From positions 62,001-126,000 of the forward strand of contig JAKPJZ010000161.1 of NCBI GenBank assembly GCA_029553955.1: DNA of 64,000 nucleotides, in the 5' to 3' direction. A program made the position numbers and the translations under genes. Shown piece by piece: positions 8,166-21,430 of the stretch. The stretch is from Chloroflexota bacterium. Its GTDB lineage: Bacteria; Chloroflexota; Anaerolineae; SpSt-313. Numbering within the stretch: position 1 is the first letter of the stretch; every line of letters starts with the position of its first letter. The notes beneath the pieces were generated by a model, which was given only the letters and a program-made list of their open reading frames with translations, searched no databases and was not told the DNA's origin.

Positions 8166-10631
8166 TCAGGCAAAGCGCACCGGTTCCGGCTCTTTCTCGG
8201 GCTCGATGGCGCTGCGCTCCTCGGCGCCGGGCCCGAACTCGCGCACGGCCTCGGCCAGCTCGCGCAGCCGCGCCTCCACCGCCGCGTTCACCGAGCCTTC
8301 GGGGTAGTGGCCGTCGGGCGCGCGCTCGCCGGCGGGCCGCCCGGTCAACACCTCGATGCCCTGGTCGACGTTGCTGATGGCATAGATGTGGAAGCGGCCC
8401 TGGCGCACCGCCTCCACCACGTCCTCGCGCAGCATCAGGTGCTGCACGTTGTCGGCTGGGACGATCACGCCCTGCTCGCCGTTCAGCCCCAGCACGCGGC
8501 AGACGTCGTAAAAGCCCTCGATCTTGTGGTTGGCCCCGCCGATGGCCTGCACCCGGCCGTGCTGGTCGACCGAGCCGGTGACGGCCAGCCCCTGGCGCAG
8601 CGGGTAGCCCGAGAGGCTCGAGAGCAGCGCGTAGAGCTCGGTCGACGAGGCGCTGTCGCCCTCCACGCCCTCGTAGAGCTGCTCGAAGGCGATCGATGCC
8701 GTGAGGGTCAGCGGCTGCTCGACGGCGTACTTGCCGCCCAGGTAGCCCGAGAGGATGAGCACGCCCTTCGAGTGGATCGGGCCGCCCATCTTGGTCTGCC
8801 GCTGGATGTCGACCACGCCCTGGCGGCCGGGGAAGATGCGCGCCGTGATGCGCGAGGGCCGGCCAAAGGAATAGTCGGCCAGCGCCAGGACCGAGAGGCC
8901 GTTGACTTGGCCCACCGCCTCGCCTGTGGCGTCGATGCGGATGATGCCGCGCGCGATCATCTCGCGGATGCGCTCCTCGACCTGGTTCGAGCGATAGATG
9001 CGCGTTGCGATGGCCTGGTGCACGTCGGCGGCTTCGACCAAGGCCCGCTCGTTGTGCCCTGCCCAGAACGACGCCTCGCGCACCAGGTCCACCACCTCGC
9101 CCAGGCGCGCCGAGAGCTTGTGCTGGTCTTCGGCCATGCGCGCGCTATGCTCGAGGATGGCGGCGACGCCCGAGGGCGCAAAGGGGCGCAGCTTTTGCTC
9201 GCGGCAGACGTTGGCGATAAAGCGCGCATAGAGCAGGGCGTTTTCGGGCGTCCAATCCATCGCCACGGCAAAGTCGGCCCTGACCTTGAACAGCTCGCGC
9301 AGGTCCTCGTCGTAGGCTTCGAGCAGGTAGTAGACCATGGGGTCGCCGATGAGCACCGCTTTGACGTCGAGCGGGATCGGCTCCGGTTCGAGCGTGGTGG
9401 TGACGGCGAAGCGCAGCTCCTGGCCCATCTCTTCCACGTGCACGCAGGCCGTCTTGAGCGCCCGCTTGAGCGCGTCCCAGGCGAAGGGTTTGACCAACAC
9501 ATCGCGCACGTCGAGCACCAGGTAACCGCCGTTGGCGCGGTGCAGGGCGCCCGGCTTGATCAGCGTAAAGTTGGTCACCAGCGCGCCGAACTGCGCCTGG
9601 TACTCGATGCGGCCGATGAGGTTGGGGAAGGAGGGGTTTGTCTCGTGGATGAGCGGTGCGCCGTGCGCCTGCGCGTTGTCGACCAGCACGTTGACGCGGT
9701 ACTTGTCGAACGAGGGCGCCTGGGCGGCGGCGGCCATGCGCGCGAGTGGCGCGGGCAGCTCCGGCGGCATCTGCGGCCCGTGGTTGGGGCGGAAGGTGTC
9801 GAGGTTCTCGATGACGTCCTTCTGCGCCTCCGACAGGTACTGGATCACCGCGGGGAACTCGCTGTAGGCCTCGCGCAGCTCGTCGAACATCGGCGCCGCG
9901 GCAAAGTTGGCCACCTCGCGGTCGAGTCGCTGCACGCGGTCGCGGGCGGCGCGCTCGAGGCGGCGTGCCAGGCGCAGTGTGGCGTTCAGCGCCGTCTGGA
10001 TTTGCTGGCTCTCGTTCTCCAGGTGCTCGCGGGTGGGCTTGTCGAGGGCGGCGAACTCTTCGGGGCTGAGCGGCTTGCCCTCGCGCACCGGCACAATGGC
10101 GATGCCCGACGGGGTGCGCACCAGGCTAAAGCCGCGCTCGGCGGCGTAGCGCTCGAGCTGGCTGAACTCTTTCTGGCGCTCTTCGGCGAGCTGGCGGTTG
10201 ATCTCTTCCTTCTGCCGCGCATAGTCTTCGCCCTCAAAGGCGCGTGGGATTTCGGTGATGAGCTCGTCGACCAGGTTGTTCATGTCGTTGCGTAATTGCG
10301 CGCCCTTGCCCGGCGGCAGGCGCAGCGCGCGGGGGCGGTGTGGCTCGGCAAAGTTGTTGACGTAGCACCAGTCGTCGGGCACCGGCCGCGTCGCCGCCTC
10401 GCGCTCCAGGTAGCGCATGATCGTCGTCGTGCGACCGGTGCCCGAGGGGCCGAGCGCGAACAGGTTGTAGCCGGGGTTGGCGATGCTCACGGCAAAGTCG
10501 ATCGCCTCGACGGCGCGCGGCTGCCCGATGACCTCGACCGCGGGCTCGAGCTGGTCAGTGCTCTGGAAGTCGAGTTGCGCCGGGTCGGCCGTCCGCCGCA
10601 GTGCCTGGGGTTCGAGCTCTGCTGTCGCCAT
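8166..10631 (-). CDS. Lon-like ATP-dependent protease (AAA + S16 Ser/Lys protease), paralog 1
   Basis: Walker A GPSGTGRTT; catalytic EGDSAS and ANHKIEGF dyad; paralogous to 41960-44482. Confidence 0.85.
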   Translation of the reverse strand: MATAELEPQALRRTADPAQLDFQSTDQLEPAVEVIGQPRAVEAIDFAVSIANPGYNLFALGPSGTGRTTTIMRYLEREAATRPVPDDWCYVNNFAEPHRPRALRLPPGKGAQLRNDMNNLVDELITEIPRAFEGEDYARQKEEINRQLAEERQKEFSQLERYAAERGFSLVRTPSGIAIVPVREGKPLSPEEFAALDKPTREHLENESQQIQTALNATLRLARRLERAARDRVQRLDREVANFAAAPMFDELREAYSEFPAVIQYLSEAQKDVIENLDTFRPNHGPQMPPELPAPLARMAAAAQAPSFDKYRVNVLVDNAQAHGAPLIHETNPSFPNLIGRIEYQAQFGALVTNFTLIKPGALHRANGGYLVLDVRDVLVKPFAWDALKRALKTACVHVEEMGQELRFAVTTTLEPEPIPLDVKAVLIGDPMVYYLLEAYDEDLRELFKVRADFAVAMDWTPENALLYARFIANVCREQKLRPFAPSGVAAILEHSARMAEDQHKLSARLGEVVDLVREASFWAGHNERALVEAADVHQAIATRIYRSNQVEERIREMIARGIIRIDATGEAVGQVNGLSVLALADYSFGRPSRITARIFPGRQGVVDIQRQTKMGGPIHSKGVLILSGYLGGKYAVEQPLTLTASIAFEQLYEGVEGDSASSTELYALLSSLSGYPLRQGLAVTGSVDQHGRVQAIGGANHKIEGFYDVCRVLGLNGEQGVIVPADNVQHLMLREDVVEAVRQGRFHIYAISNVDQGIEVLTGRPAGERAPDGHYPEGSVNAAVEARLRELAEAVREFGPGAEERSAIEPEKEPEPVRFA

Positions 10632-10658
10632 GTGCGCGCTATCCTTCTACAGTACGAC

Positions 10659-10925
10659 TGTCATTGCGAGCCGCAGCGAAGCAATCTCCAATGTCCGACG
10701 TGGAGATTGCTTCGTCGGTGGCTGCGGCCGCCTCCTGATCTGAAAATGCTCCCAGGCGCCGTAGCCCCTTGTGGGCGTTTTCATCGCTTGTGGTGCCCTT
10801 GGGGGCATGATGTCTGCTCGGAAACTTGGTCCTGTCATTGCGAGCCGCAACGAAGCAATCTCCAATGTCCGACGTGGAGATTGCTTCGTCGGCGGCTGCG
10901 GCCGCCTCCTCGCAATGACAGTCAT
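10659..10925. repeat. Two copies of the TGTCATTGCGAG...CTCGCAATGACA palindromic element
   Basis: GAAGCAATCTCCAATGTCCGACGTGGAGATTGCTTCGTCGG repeated. Confidence 0.85.
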
Positions 10926-10937
10926 GGCGGCATGTCG

Positions 10938-11165
10938 CTACTCGTCGTAGTAGCCTGACTGCGGCTCGGCCGTGACGTCGGGGCCGCTCACTTGCTCTGG
11001 CTGCATAGCATAGAGCTCGATGTAGCCACAGTTGGTGCATACGCGTGCTTCGATGGATGAGATCTCGAGCGAGAACACACCGGCCAGCTCGACCTCACCG
11101 GTGCGCGGCGTGCGCAGCCGGGCCACGTCGACGTTGCCCCCGCATTTTTCGCATCTGACGAGCAT
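10938..11165 (-). CDS. Small zinc-ribbon protein
   Basis: Two CxxC pairs (CEKCGG, CTNCGY) in 75 aa; sigma-54 consensus 54 nt upstream. Confidence 0.65.
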   Translation of the reverse strand: MLVRCEKCGGNVDVARLRTPRTGEVELAGVFSLEISSIEARVCTNCGYIELYAMQPEQVSGPDVTAEPQSGYYDE

Positions 11166-11218
11166 GCCCGCTCCTCAAATAGACCTGTCAGGTCTGCGTT
11201 GACTGGCGGGAAGGGGGC

Positions 11219-11234
11219 AGCAAGAAACATGCCA
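11219..11234 (-). promoter_or_regulatory. Sigma-54 -24/-12 promoter TGGCATGTTTCTTGCT
   Basis: Consensus match upstream of the zinc-ribbon gene. Confidence 0.78.
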
Positions 11235-11264
11235 TGCCTGGTAGACCTGGCAGGTCTAGCGTCA

Positions 11265-11280
11265 TGGCACACCTATTGCT
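11265..11280 (+). promoter_or_regulatory. Sigma-54 promoter TGGCACACCTATTGCT
   Basis: Consensus match upstream of amrS; divergent from 11219-11234. Confidence 0.72.
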
Positions 11281-11520
11281 CCTCTGCCCGGGAGAGCCCC
11301 CCTACCGTTCCCCCGTCGCGGGGGAACTGAGCTGGTCTTCGCGCGCGCTGCCACTGCTTGGCTGCATGTCAAGGAGGCCAGGCCGCTGTCGGGCAACCGG
11401 ATTCCCCCACGACGGGGGAACGGTAGCGGGGGCCGCGGCTCGGGGCACTGGCAGGCGTCCGGCCGAACTGTCAATCCGTTTGCCAAGCCTGAGCCTGGCC
11501 GGGCGGGGAGGGAGGTGACG

Positions 11521-12546
11521 ATGGAACGAGAGGCCATACTCTGGGAAAAGCTCGACGAGGGCCTGGTGCACTGCTTCCTCTGCGCCCAGGAGTGCCGCAT
11601 CCGCCCTGGACGTACCGGGGTCTGCGGCGTGCGCGAGAACAGGGAGGGCACGCTCTACACCCTGGTCTTCGGCGAGGTCGTGGCGCTCAACGTGGACCCC
11701 ATCGAGAAGAAGCCCCTCTTCCACTTTTTGCCCGGCACGCAGGCGCTGTCGTTGGCCACGGTGGGCTGCAATCTGCGCTGCAAGTTCTGCCAGAACGCCG
11801 ACATTTCGCAGGTTTCCAAGGGCAAGACGGAGACAGTACACGGCGAGCCGTTGCCGCCCGAGCGCGCGGTCGAGCTGGCGCTCGACTATGGCTGTGCCAG
11901 CATCGCCTACACCTACACCGAGCCGACGATCTTTATGGAGTACGCGCTGGCCATCGCGGCGCCGGCGATCGAGGCCGGGCTGGCCAACATCTTTGTGACC
12001 AACGGCTTTATGACCCCGCAGGCGCGCCAGGCCATCCTGCCCTATCTGCACGCGGCCAACGTGGACCTCAAGGGCTTTGACGACCGCTACTACCGGCAGT
12101 TGTGTGGCGCGCGGCTGCAGCCGGTGCTCGATACCATCCGCGAGTTCCACGAGCGGGGGGTGTCGACCGAGGTGACCACGCTGGTCGTGCCCGGCGAGAA
12201 CGACAGCGACGAGGCGCTGCGGGCGGTGGCCGGGTTCCTGGCCTCGGTCAGCCCCGACCTGCCGTGGCACTTGTCGCGTTTCTACCCGACCTTCGAGCTG
12301 ACCGATCGGCCGGCGACGCCGGTGGAGACGCTGCGCCGGGCGGCGGATATCGGCCGCGAGGCGGGCCTGCGCTACGTCTACCTGGGGAACGTGCCGGGGC
12401 TGGGCGCCGAAGATACCGTCTGTCCGCAGTGCGGGGGCACGATCATCCGGCGCAATGTGTACGACATCAGCGTCTCGGGGCGGGCCGACCGCTGCATCTG
12501 TGGAGCGGAGTTGCCCGTGGTGGCTGAGTTCCGCCCGCAGACCTGA
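11521..12546 (+). CDS. amrS: AmmeMemoRadiSam system radical SAM enzyme
   Basis: CFLCAQECRIRPGRTGVCGVRENREG, radical SAM CNLRCKFCQN, C-terminal CPQCGG; RBS GGAGGTGA. Confidence 0.87.
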   Translation: MEREAILWEKLDEGLVHCFLCAQECRIRPGRTGVCGVRENREGTLYTLVFGEVVALNVDPIEKKPLFHFLPGTQALSLATVGCNLRCKFCQNADISQVSKGKTETVHGEPLPPERAVELALDYGCASIAYTYTEPTIFMEYALAIAAPAIEAGLANIFVTNGFMTPQARQAILPYLHAANVDLKGFDDRYYRQLCGARLQPVLDTIREFHERGVSTEVTTLVVPGENDSDEALRAVAGFLASVSPDLPWHLSRFYPTFELTDRPATPVETLRRAADIGREAGLRYVYLGNVPGLGAEDTVCPQCGGTIIRRNVYDISVSGRADRCICGAELPVVAEFRPQT

Positions 12547-12810
12547 CACACCGATTTCCCTGGCGGGTGGTTGGGCCGCCTTTCCCGGAAAGAAACAGCT
12601 CTCCGCTGGCAAGCTCGTAGTGGGCACGCCTGTGCGCTTTCTGCGGCGTGGCGCCAGTCCGTCCAGGCGCAGAGGGCTCGCGCAAGCGTTGCCTGGCCGT
12701 CAGGGGGGTGCGGCGCACAGGCGTGCGCACTACGAGCTCGAGTTCAGGCTCGCCGGCCTTCAGCGAGTTTTTGCCAATCGATACGCCGCCAGAGAAATCG
12801 GTGTGTCAGG
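12542..12810 (+). mobile_element. MITE-like element copy 1 (269 bp)
   Basis: Terminal inverted repeats CCTGACACACCGATTTCCCTGGCGG / CCGCCAGAGAAATCGGTGTGTCAGG; near-identical element inverted at 19435-19702. Confidence 0.85.
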
Positions 12811-12924
12811 TTTGCGGGCCGGTGAACTGGCCGCAGATGAACACGAATGAACGCTGATGGAACGGGCAAAGCTCGACAAGATCGGCGTTCATCCGTGGCC
12901 AAACCGATTGGAGTAAGCACAAGC

Positions 12925-13632
12925 ATGGAACGGATCAAGACCGACATCCGGCAGGCGGTGTTGGAGCAACTGGCGAACGACGAGCGGGTCAGCGTCGAGA
13001 GGGTCGACGTGATGGTCAACGACGGACAGGTGACGCTGCGCGGCACGGCGCCGAGCTACCGCAGCAAGTGGGCGGCTGCCGAGGCGGCGCGCCGCGTGTG
13101 GGGCGTTTACAGCGTCGACAACGAGATCGAGGTGCGCCTGACTGCGCCCAATGAAGACCAGCGCATCGCCACAGACATTCGCAACGCGCTGATGCGCGAC
13201 GCCGACCTGGATTCGCGCGCCATCAACGTTGACGTGCACGAGGGCCACGTGACCCTGCGCGGCACGGTGGCCACCGGCTGGGCCAAGAGCCGGGCCGAGG
13301 AGGACGTCCGCTGGGCGCGCGGTGTGGTCGGCGTGACCAACCAATTGGTGGTCGTGCCCTCCAGCTCGGCGACGGACCGCGACCTGGCGCTGCAGATCGA
13401 GCAGGCCCTGCGGCGCGATGCAGCGGTGAACGCCGACAACATCGACGTGGTCGTCGATAGCCGCCACGCGACGCTGAACGGCATCGTGCGCAACTGGGCC
13501 GAGCGCAACGCCGCCCTGGAGGATGCGCTGCATGTGCCGGGCGTGGTCGATGTGAGAGACGGGCTGTCGATCCGCTACGAGGCCGAGCGGCCGTCGCTGC
13601 CGACGCGCGGCCGCCGTGACTTGCCGGTGTAG
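12925..13632 (+). CDS. Triple BON-domain protein
   Basis: Three repeats with VxVxxGxVTLRGTV-like motifs. Confidence 0.85.
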   Translation: MERIKTDIRQAVLEQLANDERVSVERVDVMVNDGQVTLRGTAPSYRSKWAAAEAARRVWGVYSVDNEIEVRLTAPNEDQRIATDIRNALMRDADLDSRAINVDVHEGHVTLRGTVATGWAKSRAEEDVRWARGVVGVTNQLVVVPSSSATDRDLALQIEQALRRDAAVNADNIDVVVDSRHATLNGIVRNWAERNAALEDALHVPGVVDVRDGLSIRYEAERPSLPTRGRRDLPV

Positions 13633-13655
13633 AGTGTCGGGAAAGGAGCACAGGT

Positions 13656-14045
13656 GTGGAACTCGGAGCTCACCGCTGGCTGCCTGTCGTCGTGCTGACG
13701 GCCGCTGTGCTGGGCCTGATTCTGACCGAGTCGATCCTCGCCGCGCGCAACACGGTCGAGATCGCCCGGCCTGGTCAGAATGAGGCCATCAGCGGGGTCG
13801 TCGATGTACGGGGGACGGCAACCGGCGACGATTTCAGCTACTATCAGTTGGAGTACAGCGCACAGGGCCGGCCATGGACGCCCATCGGCCAGCCGCGCTG
13901 CAGCAGGCAGGTCAGCAACGGCACGCTGGGGGTGTGGGATACGCACCAACTGGCCCCAGGCCATTACCAGTTGCGACTGAGCGTGGCCGACAACATGGGC
14001 AACCATAGCCAGAGCACGATCGAGGTGACGGTCGCGGCCAATTGA
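13656..14045 (+). CDS. Secreted/membrane-anchored Ig-like small protein
   Basis: GTG start, hydrophobic N-terminal signal, Ig-like beta pattern (ISGVVDVRGTA...YYQLEYS...GHYQLRLSVAD). Confidence 0.5.
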   Translation: MELGAHRWLPVVVLTAAVLGLILTESILAARNTVEIARPGQNEAISGVVDVRGTATGDDFSYYQLEYSAQGRPWTPIGQPRCSRQVSNGTLGVWDTHQLAPGHYQLRLSVADNMGNHSQSTIEVTVAAN

Positions 14046-14163
14046 TGCGGCGGGATGCCAACCGGGTGATCGCCCAACCGGGAATCATGCAGTGACAGGC
14101 CAAACAGGCAATGGGGGAAGAAGCGGGTCCGGGCCGAGAGCCTGGATCCGCTTCTTCTTCTGC

Positions 14164-14179
14164 TGGCATGTTTCTTGCT
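14164..14179 (+). promoter_or_regulatory. Sigma-54 promoter TGGCATGTTTCTTGCT
   Basis: Upstream of gamma-glutamyltransferase gene. Confidence 0.78.
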
Positions 14180-14219
14180 TCGTTGTCTCCTACCACTCTC
14201 AATTCACCCCATGTGCGCC

Positions 14220-14257
14220 AGGTTCGCAGCCGGCGCTTGAGCGCCGGCTACGAACCT
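14220..14257. repeat. GGTTCGTAG-family element, short form
   Basis: AGGTTCGCAGCCGGCGCTTGAGCGCCGGCTACGAACCT. Confidence 0.85.
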
Positions 14258-14273
14258 CGAGGAGGCTCTGCCG

Positions 14274-15920
14274 GTGCAGCAGATGGCGATACAGACGGGG
14301 CGGCCTGTGACCATGGCCTCGCGCGGCATTGTGGCGGCGCCGCACTATCTGGCGGCCGAGGCCGGCACCTGGGCGCTGCAGCAGGGCGGGAACGCGGTCG
14401 ATGCTGCCATTGCGTCGAGCGCCGTGCTCTGCGTCGTCGAGCCGCACATGGCGGGCCTGGGCGGCGATGCCACGTTGATGGTGTGGCAGCCAGGGCGCGG
14501 GCAGCCCCTCTGCCTGAACGGCTCGGGCGCCGCGGGGGGCCGGGCGAGCGTCGAGTACTACCGCGATCGGGGCCACGATGCCGTGCCGGCGCGCGGCGTG
14601 CTGGCGGCCAGCACAGCGCCGGGTGCGGTGGCGGCCTGGGGCGACGTGCACGGTCGCTGGGGCGCGCTGGCCTGGGAGGAGCTTTTCGAGCCGGCGCTGC
14701 ACTATGCCGAGAGCGGCTTTCCCGTGTCGGCGCAACTGGCGCGCCGGCTGGCACAGGCGCAGCCGCTGCTCGAGCGGAGCGAAGGCACGGCGGCCATCTT
14801 TCTGCGCGAGGGCGCGCCGTACGCGGAGGGCGAGACCCTGGTGCAGCGCGACCTGGCCCGGTCGCTCGAAAGCCTGGCCGCCGACGGCGCCTCTACGCTC
14901 TACACCGGCGACCTGGCCGCGGCGATTGCCGATGACCTGGAACGACGCGGCGGCCTGCTCAGCCGCAGCGACCTGGCCGGCCACCACTCGGCCTGGGTCG
15001 CGCCGCTGCGCACAGCCTACCGCGGGCGCACGCTGTACGAACTGCCGCCCAACACCCTGGGTCCGGCGGCCATGCTCACCGCGAACCTGCTGGAGGGCTG
15101 GGATGTGGCGGCCATGGGCGACCAGGGCGCCGTCTACTATCACACCATGGCCGAAGTGGCCAAGATCTCGCTGGCCGATGGCGGCGCCTGGCCGGCCGAC
15201 CCGGCCTTCGTGGCGGCTTCCCTGGAGCGCCTGCTTTCGAAGGAGCATGCCGAGCGTCGGCGGACGCAGGTGCAGGCGAGCCGCGCACGGCCGCTCGCCG
15301 ACTATGCGGAGTGGGCGCAACAGGCGGTGTGCCCCCTGCCGCCGCTGACCGGCACCGCGGCCGTCGTCGCCGTCGATGCGGGCGGGCTTGCCGTGTCGCT
15401 GGTGCAGAGCCTGCACGCCGATTTTGGCTCTGGCGTGGTGGCGGGCGATAGCGGCATCCTGCTGCATTCGAGCGGCGCGGGCTTTGACCTCGACCCGGCC
15501 AGCCCCAACCGCCTCGAGCCCCACAAGCGCCCCGTGCAGGCGCTGCTGCCGGCGATGCTGTTCGCAGGCGAGCGGCCCTGGCTCGTCTTCGGCGCGAGCG
15601 GCGGCGTGGCGCAGCCGCAGATCCACGCCGGCCTGCTCACGCGCCTGGCGGATCTGGGGCAGAACGTGCAGCAGGCCATCGAGGCGCCGCGCTGGCGCTA
15701 CGAGGCGGCCGGCGACGGGGGCATGGGGACGCTCAACATCGAAGGCCGCGTGGCCGACTCGGTGCTGCGCCAACTGCGCGAGATGGGCCACGAGGTAAGG
15801 GCCGTCGACGACTGGGCCGAGATGATGGGCCAGGCGCAGGGCGTGGTCGTGGACCGCGAGCGCGGCATCCTCGCCGGCGGCGCCGACCCGCGGGGCGATG
15901 GGCAGGCGATTGGGTGGTGA
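14274..15920 (+). CDS. Gamma-glutamyltransferase family protein
   Basis: GIVAAPHYLAAEAG, GGNAVDAAIA, GLGGDATLMVW; TAAVVAVDAGGLAVSLVQS with candidate catalytic Thr; GSGVVAGDSGILL. Confidence 0.85.
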   Translation: MQQMAIQTGRPVTMASRGIVAAPHYLAAEAGTWALQQGGNAVDAAIASSAVLCVVEPHMAGLGGDATLMVWQPGRGQPLCLNGSGAAGGRASVEYYRDRGHDAVPARGVLAASTAPGAVAAWGDVHGRWGALAWEELFEPALHYAESGFPVSAQLARRLAQAQPLLERSEGTAAIFLREGAPYAEGETLVQRDLARSLESLAADGASTLYTGDLAAAIADDLERRGGLLSRSDLAGHHSAWVAPLRTAYRGRTLYELPPNTLGPAAMLTANLLEGWDVAAMGDQGAVYYHTMAEVAKISLADGGAWPADPAFVAASLERLLSKEHAERRRTQVQASRARPLADYAEWAQQAVCPLPPLTGTAAVVAVDAGGLAVSLVQSLHADFGSGVVAGDSGILLHSSGAGFDLDPASPNRLEPHKRPVQALLPAMLFAGERPWLVFGASGGVAQPQIHAGLLTRLADLGQNVQQAIEAPRWRYEAAGDGGMGTLNIEGRVADSVLRQLREMGHEVRAVDDWAEMMGQAQGVVVDRERGILAGGADPRGDGQAIGW

Positions 15921-15926
15921 GACGAG

Positions 15927-16044
15927 AGACGTGAGGCGTAATGCGTAAAACGTAATGCGTAAGATGTGTTGCGTGTTGCGTGCTGTGTCGTGCGTGTTCC
16001 GTTTCAGTAGGTGGGCAAACGGAATACGCAACACGCAACACGTC

Positions 16045-16058
<14 letters not shown>
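15927..16058. repeat. TAATGCGTAA/GTGTTGCG composite palindromic repeat
   Basis: GAGGCGTAATGCGTAAAACG ... CGTCTTACGCATTACGCCTC. Confidence 0.85.
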
Positions 16059-19143
<3,085 letters not shown>

Positions 19144-19434
19144 GACGACTGCCTCGCTGCGAATGCCGCTCGGTGGAGCGGCGGCCGGCGCAAAATGGGT
19201 TCGTTTCGCAGTTCCGATGAAGAGCGACGCCATTCTCGGCTGGGGCGACGCCGCGGCCGCCTCGACGGTCTGCATATCCCTGCCGATAGAAGCAGAGGCG
19301 GCTCCCACGCCGCCGGAACCGCCGCTTGATTTCTGAAGGCAAGGCGAGACGTACGGACACCTGGCCCAGTGGGCCAGAGAACAGCAGTTCTATTCTACAA
19401 CACATCGGCGAAGGAGTCAAGCGCCGGGGAGACA

Positions 19435-19702
19435 CCTGACACAGCGATTTCCCTGGCGGCGTATCGATTGGCAAGAACTCGCTGAAGGCCGGCGAGCCTC
19501 AGCTCGAGCTCGTAGTGCGCACGCCTGTGCGACGCCCCCTCTGACGGCCAGGCAACGCTTGTGCGAGCCCTCTGCGCCTGGACGGACTGGCGCCACGCCG
19601 CGGAAAGCGCACAGGCGTGCGCACTACGAGCTTGCCGGCGGCGAACTGGTTTTTGCCAGGAAAGGCGGCCCAACCACCCGCCATGGAAATCGGTGTGTCA
19701 GG
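19435..19702 (-). mobile_element. MITE-like element copy 2 (268 bp), opposite orientation
   Basis: Same TIRs and interior as 12542-12810, reverse-complemented. Confidence 0.85.
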
Positions 19703-19727
19703 TGTCTCCCCGGCACCGCTGTTCGAC

Positions 19728-19743
19728 TGGCACGCTTGTTGCT
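19728..19743 (+). promoter_or_regulatory. Sigma-54 promoter TGGCACGCTTGTTGCT
   Basis: 34 nt upstream of the DUF4418-like gene. Confidence 0.8.
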
Positions 19744-19776
19744 GGCAGCAGCGATCTAAGACGAAGGGGAGCGACG

Positions 19777-20217
19777 ATGAAGCTCATTGCGGCGTTGCTT
19801 CTGGCCTCGGCGCTGCTGGTGGCCGGGATTCCCTACCTGAGCAACTGCCAACACGACGGCAAGATGCTGGCGCTGGCGAACGGCAGCCAGGCGCCGATGC
19901 GCTGCTACTGGACGGCGCGCGGCGAGGTGGCGCTGGCGGTGCCGCTGGCCGGGTTGGCGCTGGCCCTGGGCGTGAGCCGGCGGAAGGAGACGCGGCGGCT
20001 GCTGGCGCTGCCGGGCGCTCTGTTGGGGCTGGGCGTGGCCGCGCTGCCCACGTATCTGATCGGCACCTGTACCATGGCCGAGGCATCGTGCAACCTGGTG
20101 ATGAAGCCGGCGCTGGCGCTGCTGGGGATCGTGGTGGCCGCAAGCAGCCTGGCGGCGGGGGCCATCCCCGAGGCGGCGCCACGGCACGCCCGGCCGGGCG
20201 GCGCGGCCGGCGGCTGA
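19777..20217 (+). CDS. DUF4418-like membrane protein
   Basis: Multiple TM helices, GSQAPMRCYWTARGEVAL pattern; sigma-54 consensus 34 nt upstream. Confidence 0.58.
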   Translation: MKLIAALLLASALLVAGIPYLSNCQHDGKMLALANGSQAPMRCYWTARGEVALAVPLAGLALALGVSRRKETRRLLALPGALLGLGVAALPTYLIGTCTMAEASCNLVMKPALALLGIVVAASSLAAGAIPEAAPRHARPGGAAGG

Positions 20218-20229
20218 TGGGAGCAGGCG

Positions 20230-21428
20230 TTGTCGCCGTTGGATGAGCTCAGGCTGGCCTGGCGCAACGTGGCGGGCAACCGCTTCCGCAGCGGGGCGGT
20301 CTTGGGCTGTGCGGCGGCCCTCGCCGGGCTGGCGCTGGCGACGGCGCTCCTGCTGAGTGGCGCGCAGCGGAGCCTGCAACTGGCGCGGGCGCGGCTGGGC
20401 GCCGATATTATCGCCGTGCCTGCGGGAGCGCAGCCTGGCGTGGAGGGCGCGCTGTTGATGGGCGTGCCCACGCAGGCCTGGATGCCGCGCGCGAACCTGG
20501 CGCGGATCGCCGCCATCCCCGGCGTAGCCGCCGTGTCGCCGCAGATGTATCTCGCGTCGCTCTCGAGGGCGTCGTGCTGTGCAGTGTCGGAGATGTTGCT
20601 GGTGGCCTACGACCCCGAGAGCGATTTTGCCGTCGCGCCCTGGCTGGCACGCAGCCTGGGGCGCGGCCTGGTGCTCGGCGAGGCTGTCGGCGGCAGCAGC
20701 GTGTTCGTGCCTGAAGGGGAGGAGGCCATCCGCCTCTACGGCTATGACGTGCGGCTGAGGGGCAACTTGGAGCCGACGGGCACCAACCTCGACCGCAGCC
20801 TGTTCTTCACCTTCGAGACCGCCGCCGAGATGGCACGGCTCTCGCACGGCCAGGCCGAGCGGCCGCTCGAAATCCCGCCCGACAGCATCTCGGCAGCGCT
20901 GGTCAAGGTGGCGCCGGGCAGCGATGCGCGGCTGGTGGCGCTGACCATCCTGCAGGAGGTGCCGGGAGTGACGCCGCTCGAGGGCGCGGATATGCTCCGC
21001 TCCTTTCGCGGCCAGATAGCGGGCCTCTTGCGCACGCTGCTGGCGCTGTTGGGGCTCACGCTGGGCGCCTCGCTGTTGCTGCTGGCGCTGGTCTTTTCTC
21101 TGGCGGCGCACGAGCGGCGGCGCGAGATCGCGCTGCTGCGCGCGCTGGGGGCGAGCGCGGGCGCGGTCTGCCGCATGTTGCTCGCGGAGGCGGGCTTGCG
21201 GCAGGGGGCGCCGCGCTGGGGAGCGCACTGGCCACGCTGTGCCTCGCTCTGTTCCGGGGCCTGATTGCGTCGTCACTCGCGATGCCTTTTCTTTTGCCGC
21301 CGTTGGGCGCCCTGTTCGTGCTCGCCGCCGGTTGTGTGGCCGTGGCTGTGGTGGGGGTAGCGCTGGCGGCGCTCGCGCCGGCGCTGTGGATCAGCCGCCA
21401 ACAGCCGGCCATGGCGATGAGGGAGTGA
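20230..21428 (+). CDS. FtsX/MacB-type ABC transporter permease, frameshifted near 21205
   Basis: ORF 20230-21264 has FtsX N-terminus and SLAAHERRREIALLRALGAS; missing terminal TM helices are encoded in another frame (ALGSALATLCLALFRGLIASSLAMPFLLPPLGALFVLAAGCVAVAVVGVALAALAPALWISRQQPAMAMRE*). Confidence 0.72.
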
Positions 21429-21430
21429 GC

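Noticed and set aside
8070-10295. 741-aa plus-strand ORF
   Set aside because: Antisense to the Lon-like protease and reads into TAATGCGTAA repeats.
10639-11040. Small ORFs such as 10639-11040 and 63262-63540 (CHCEEAAAAADEAIS-like peptides)
   Set aside because: Translations of the dispersed TGTCATTGCGAG palindromic repeat, not genes.
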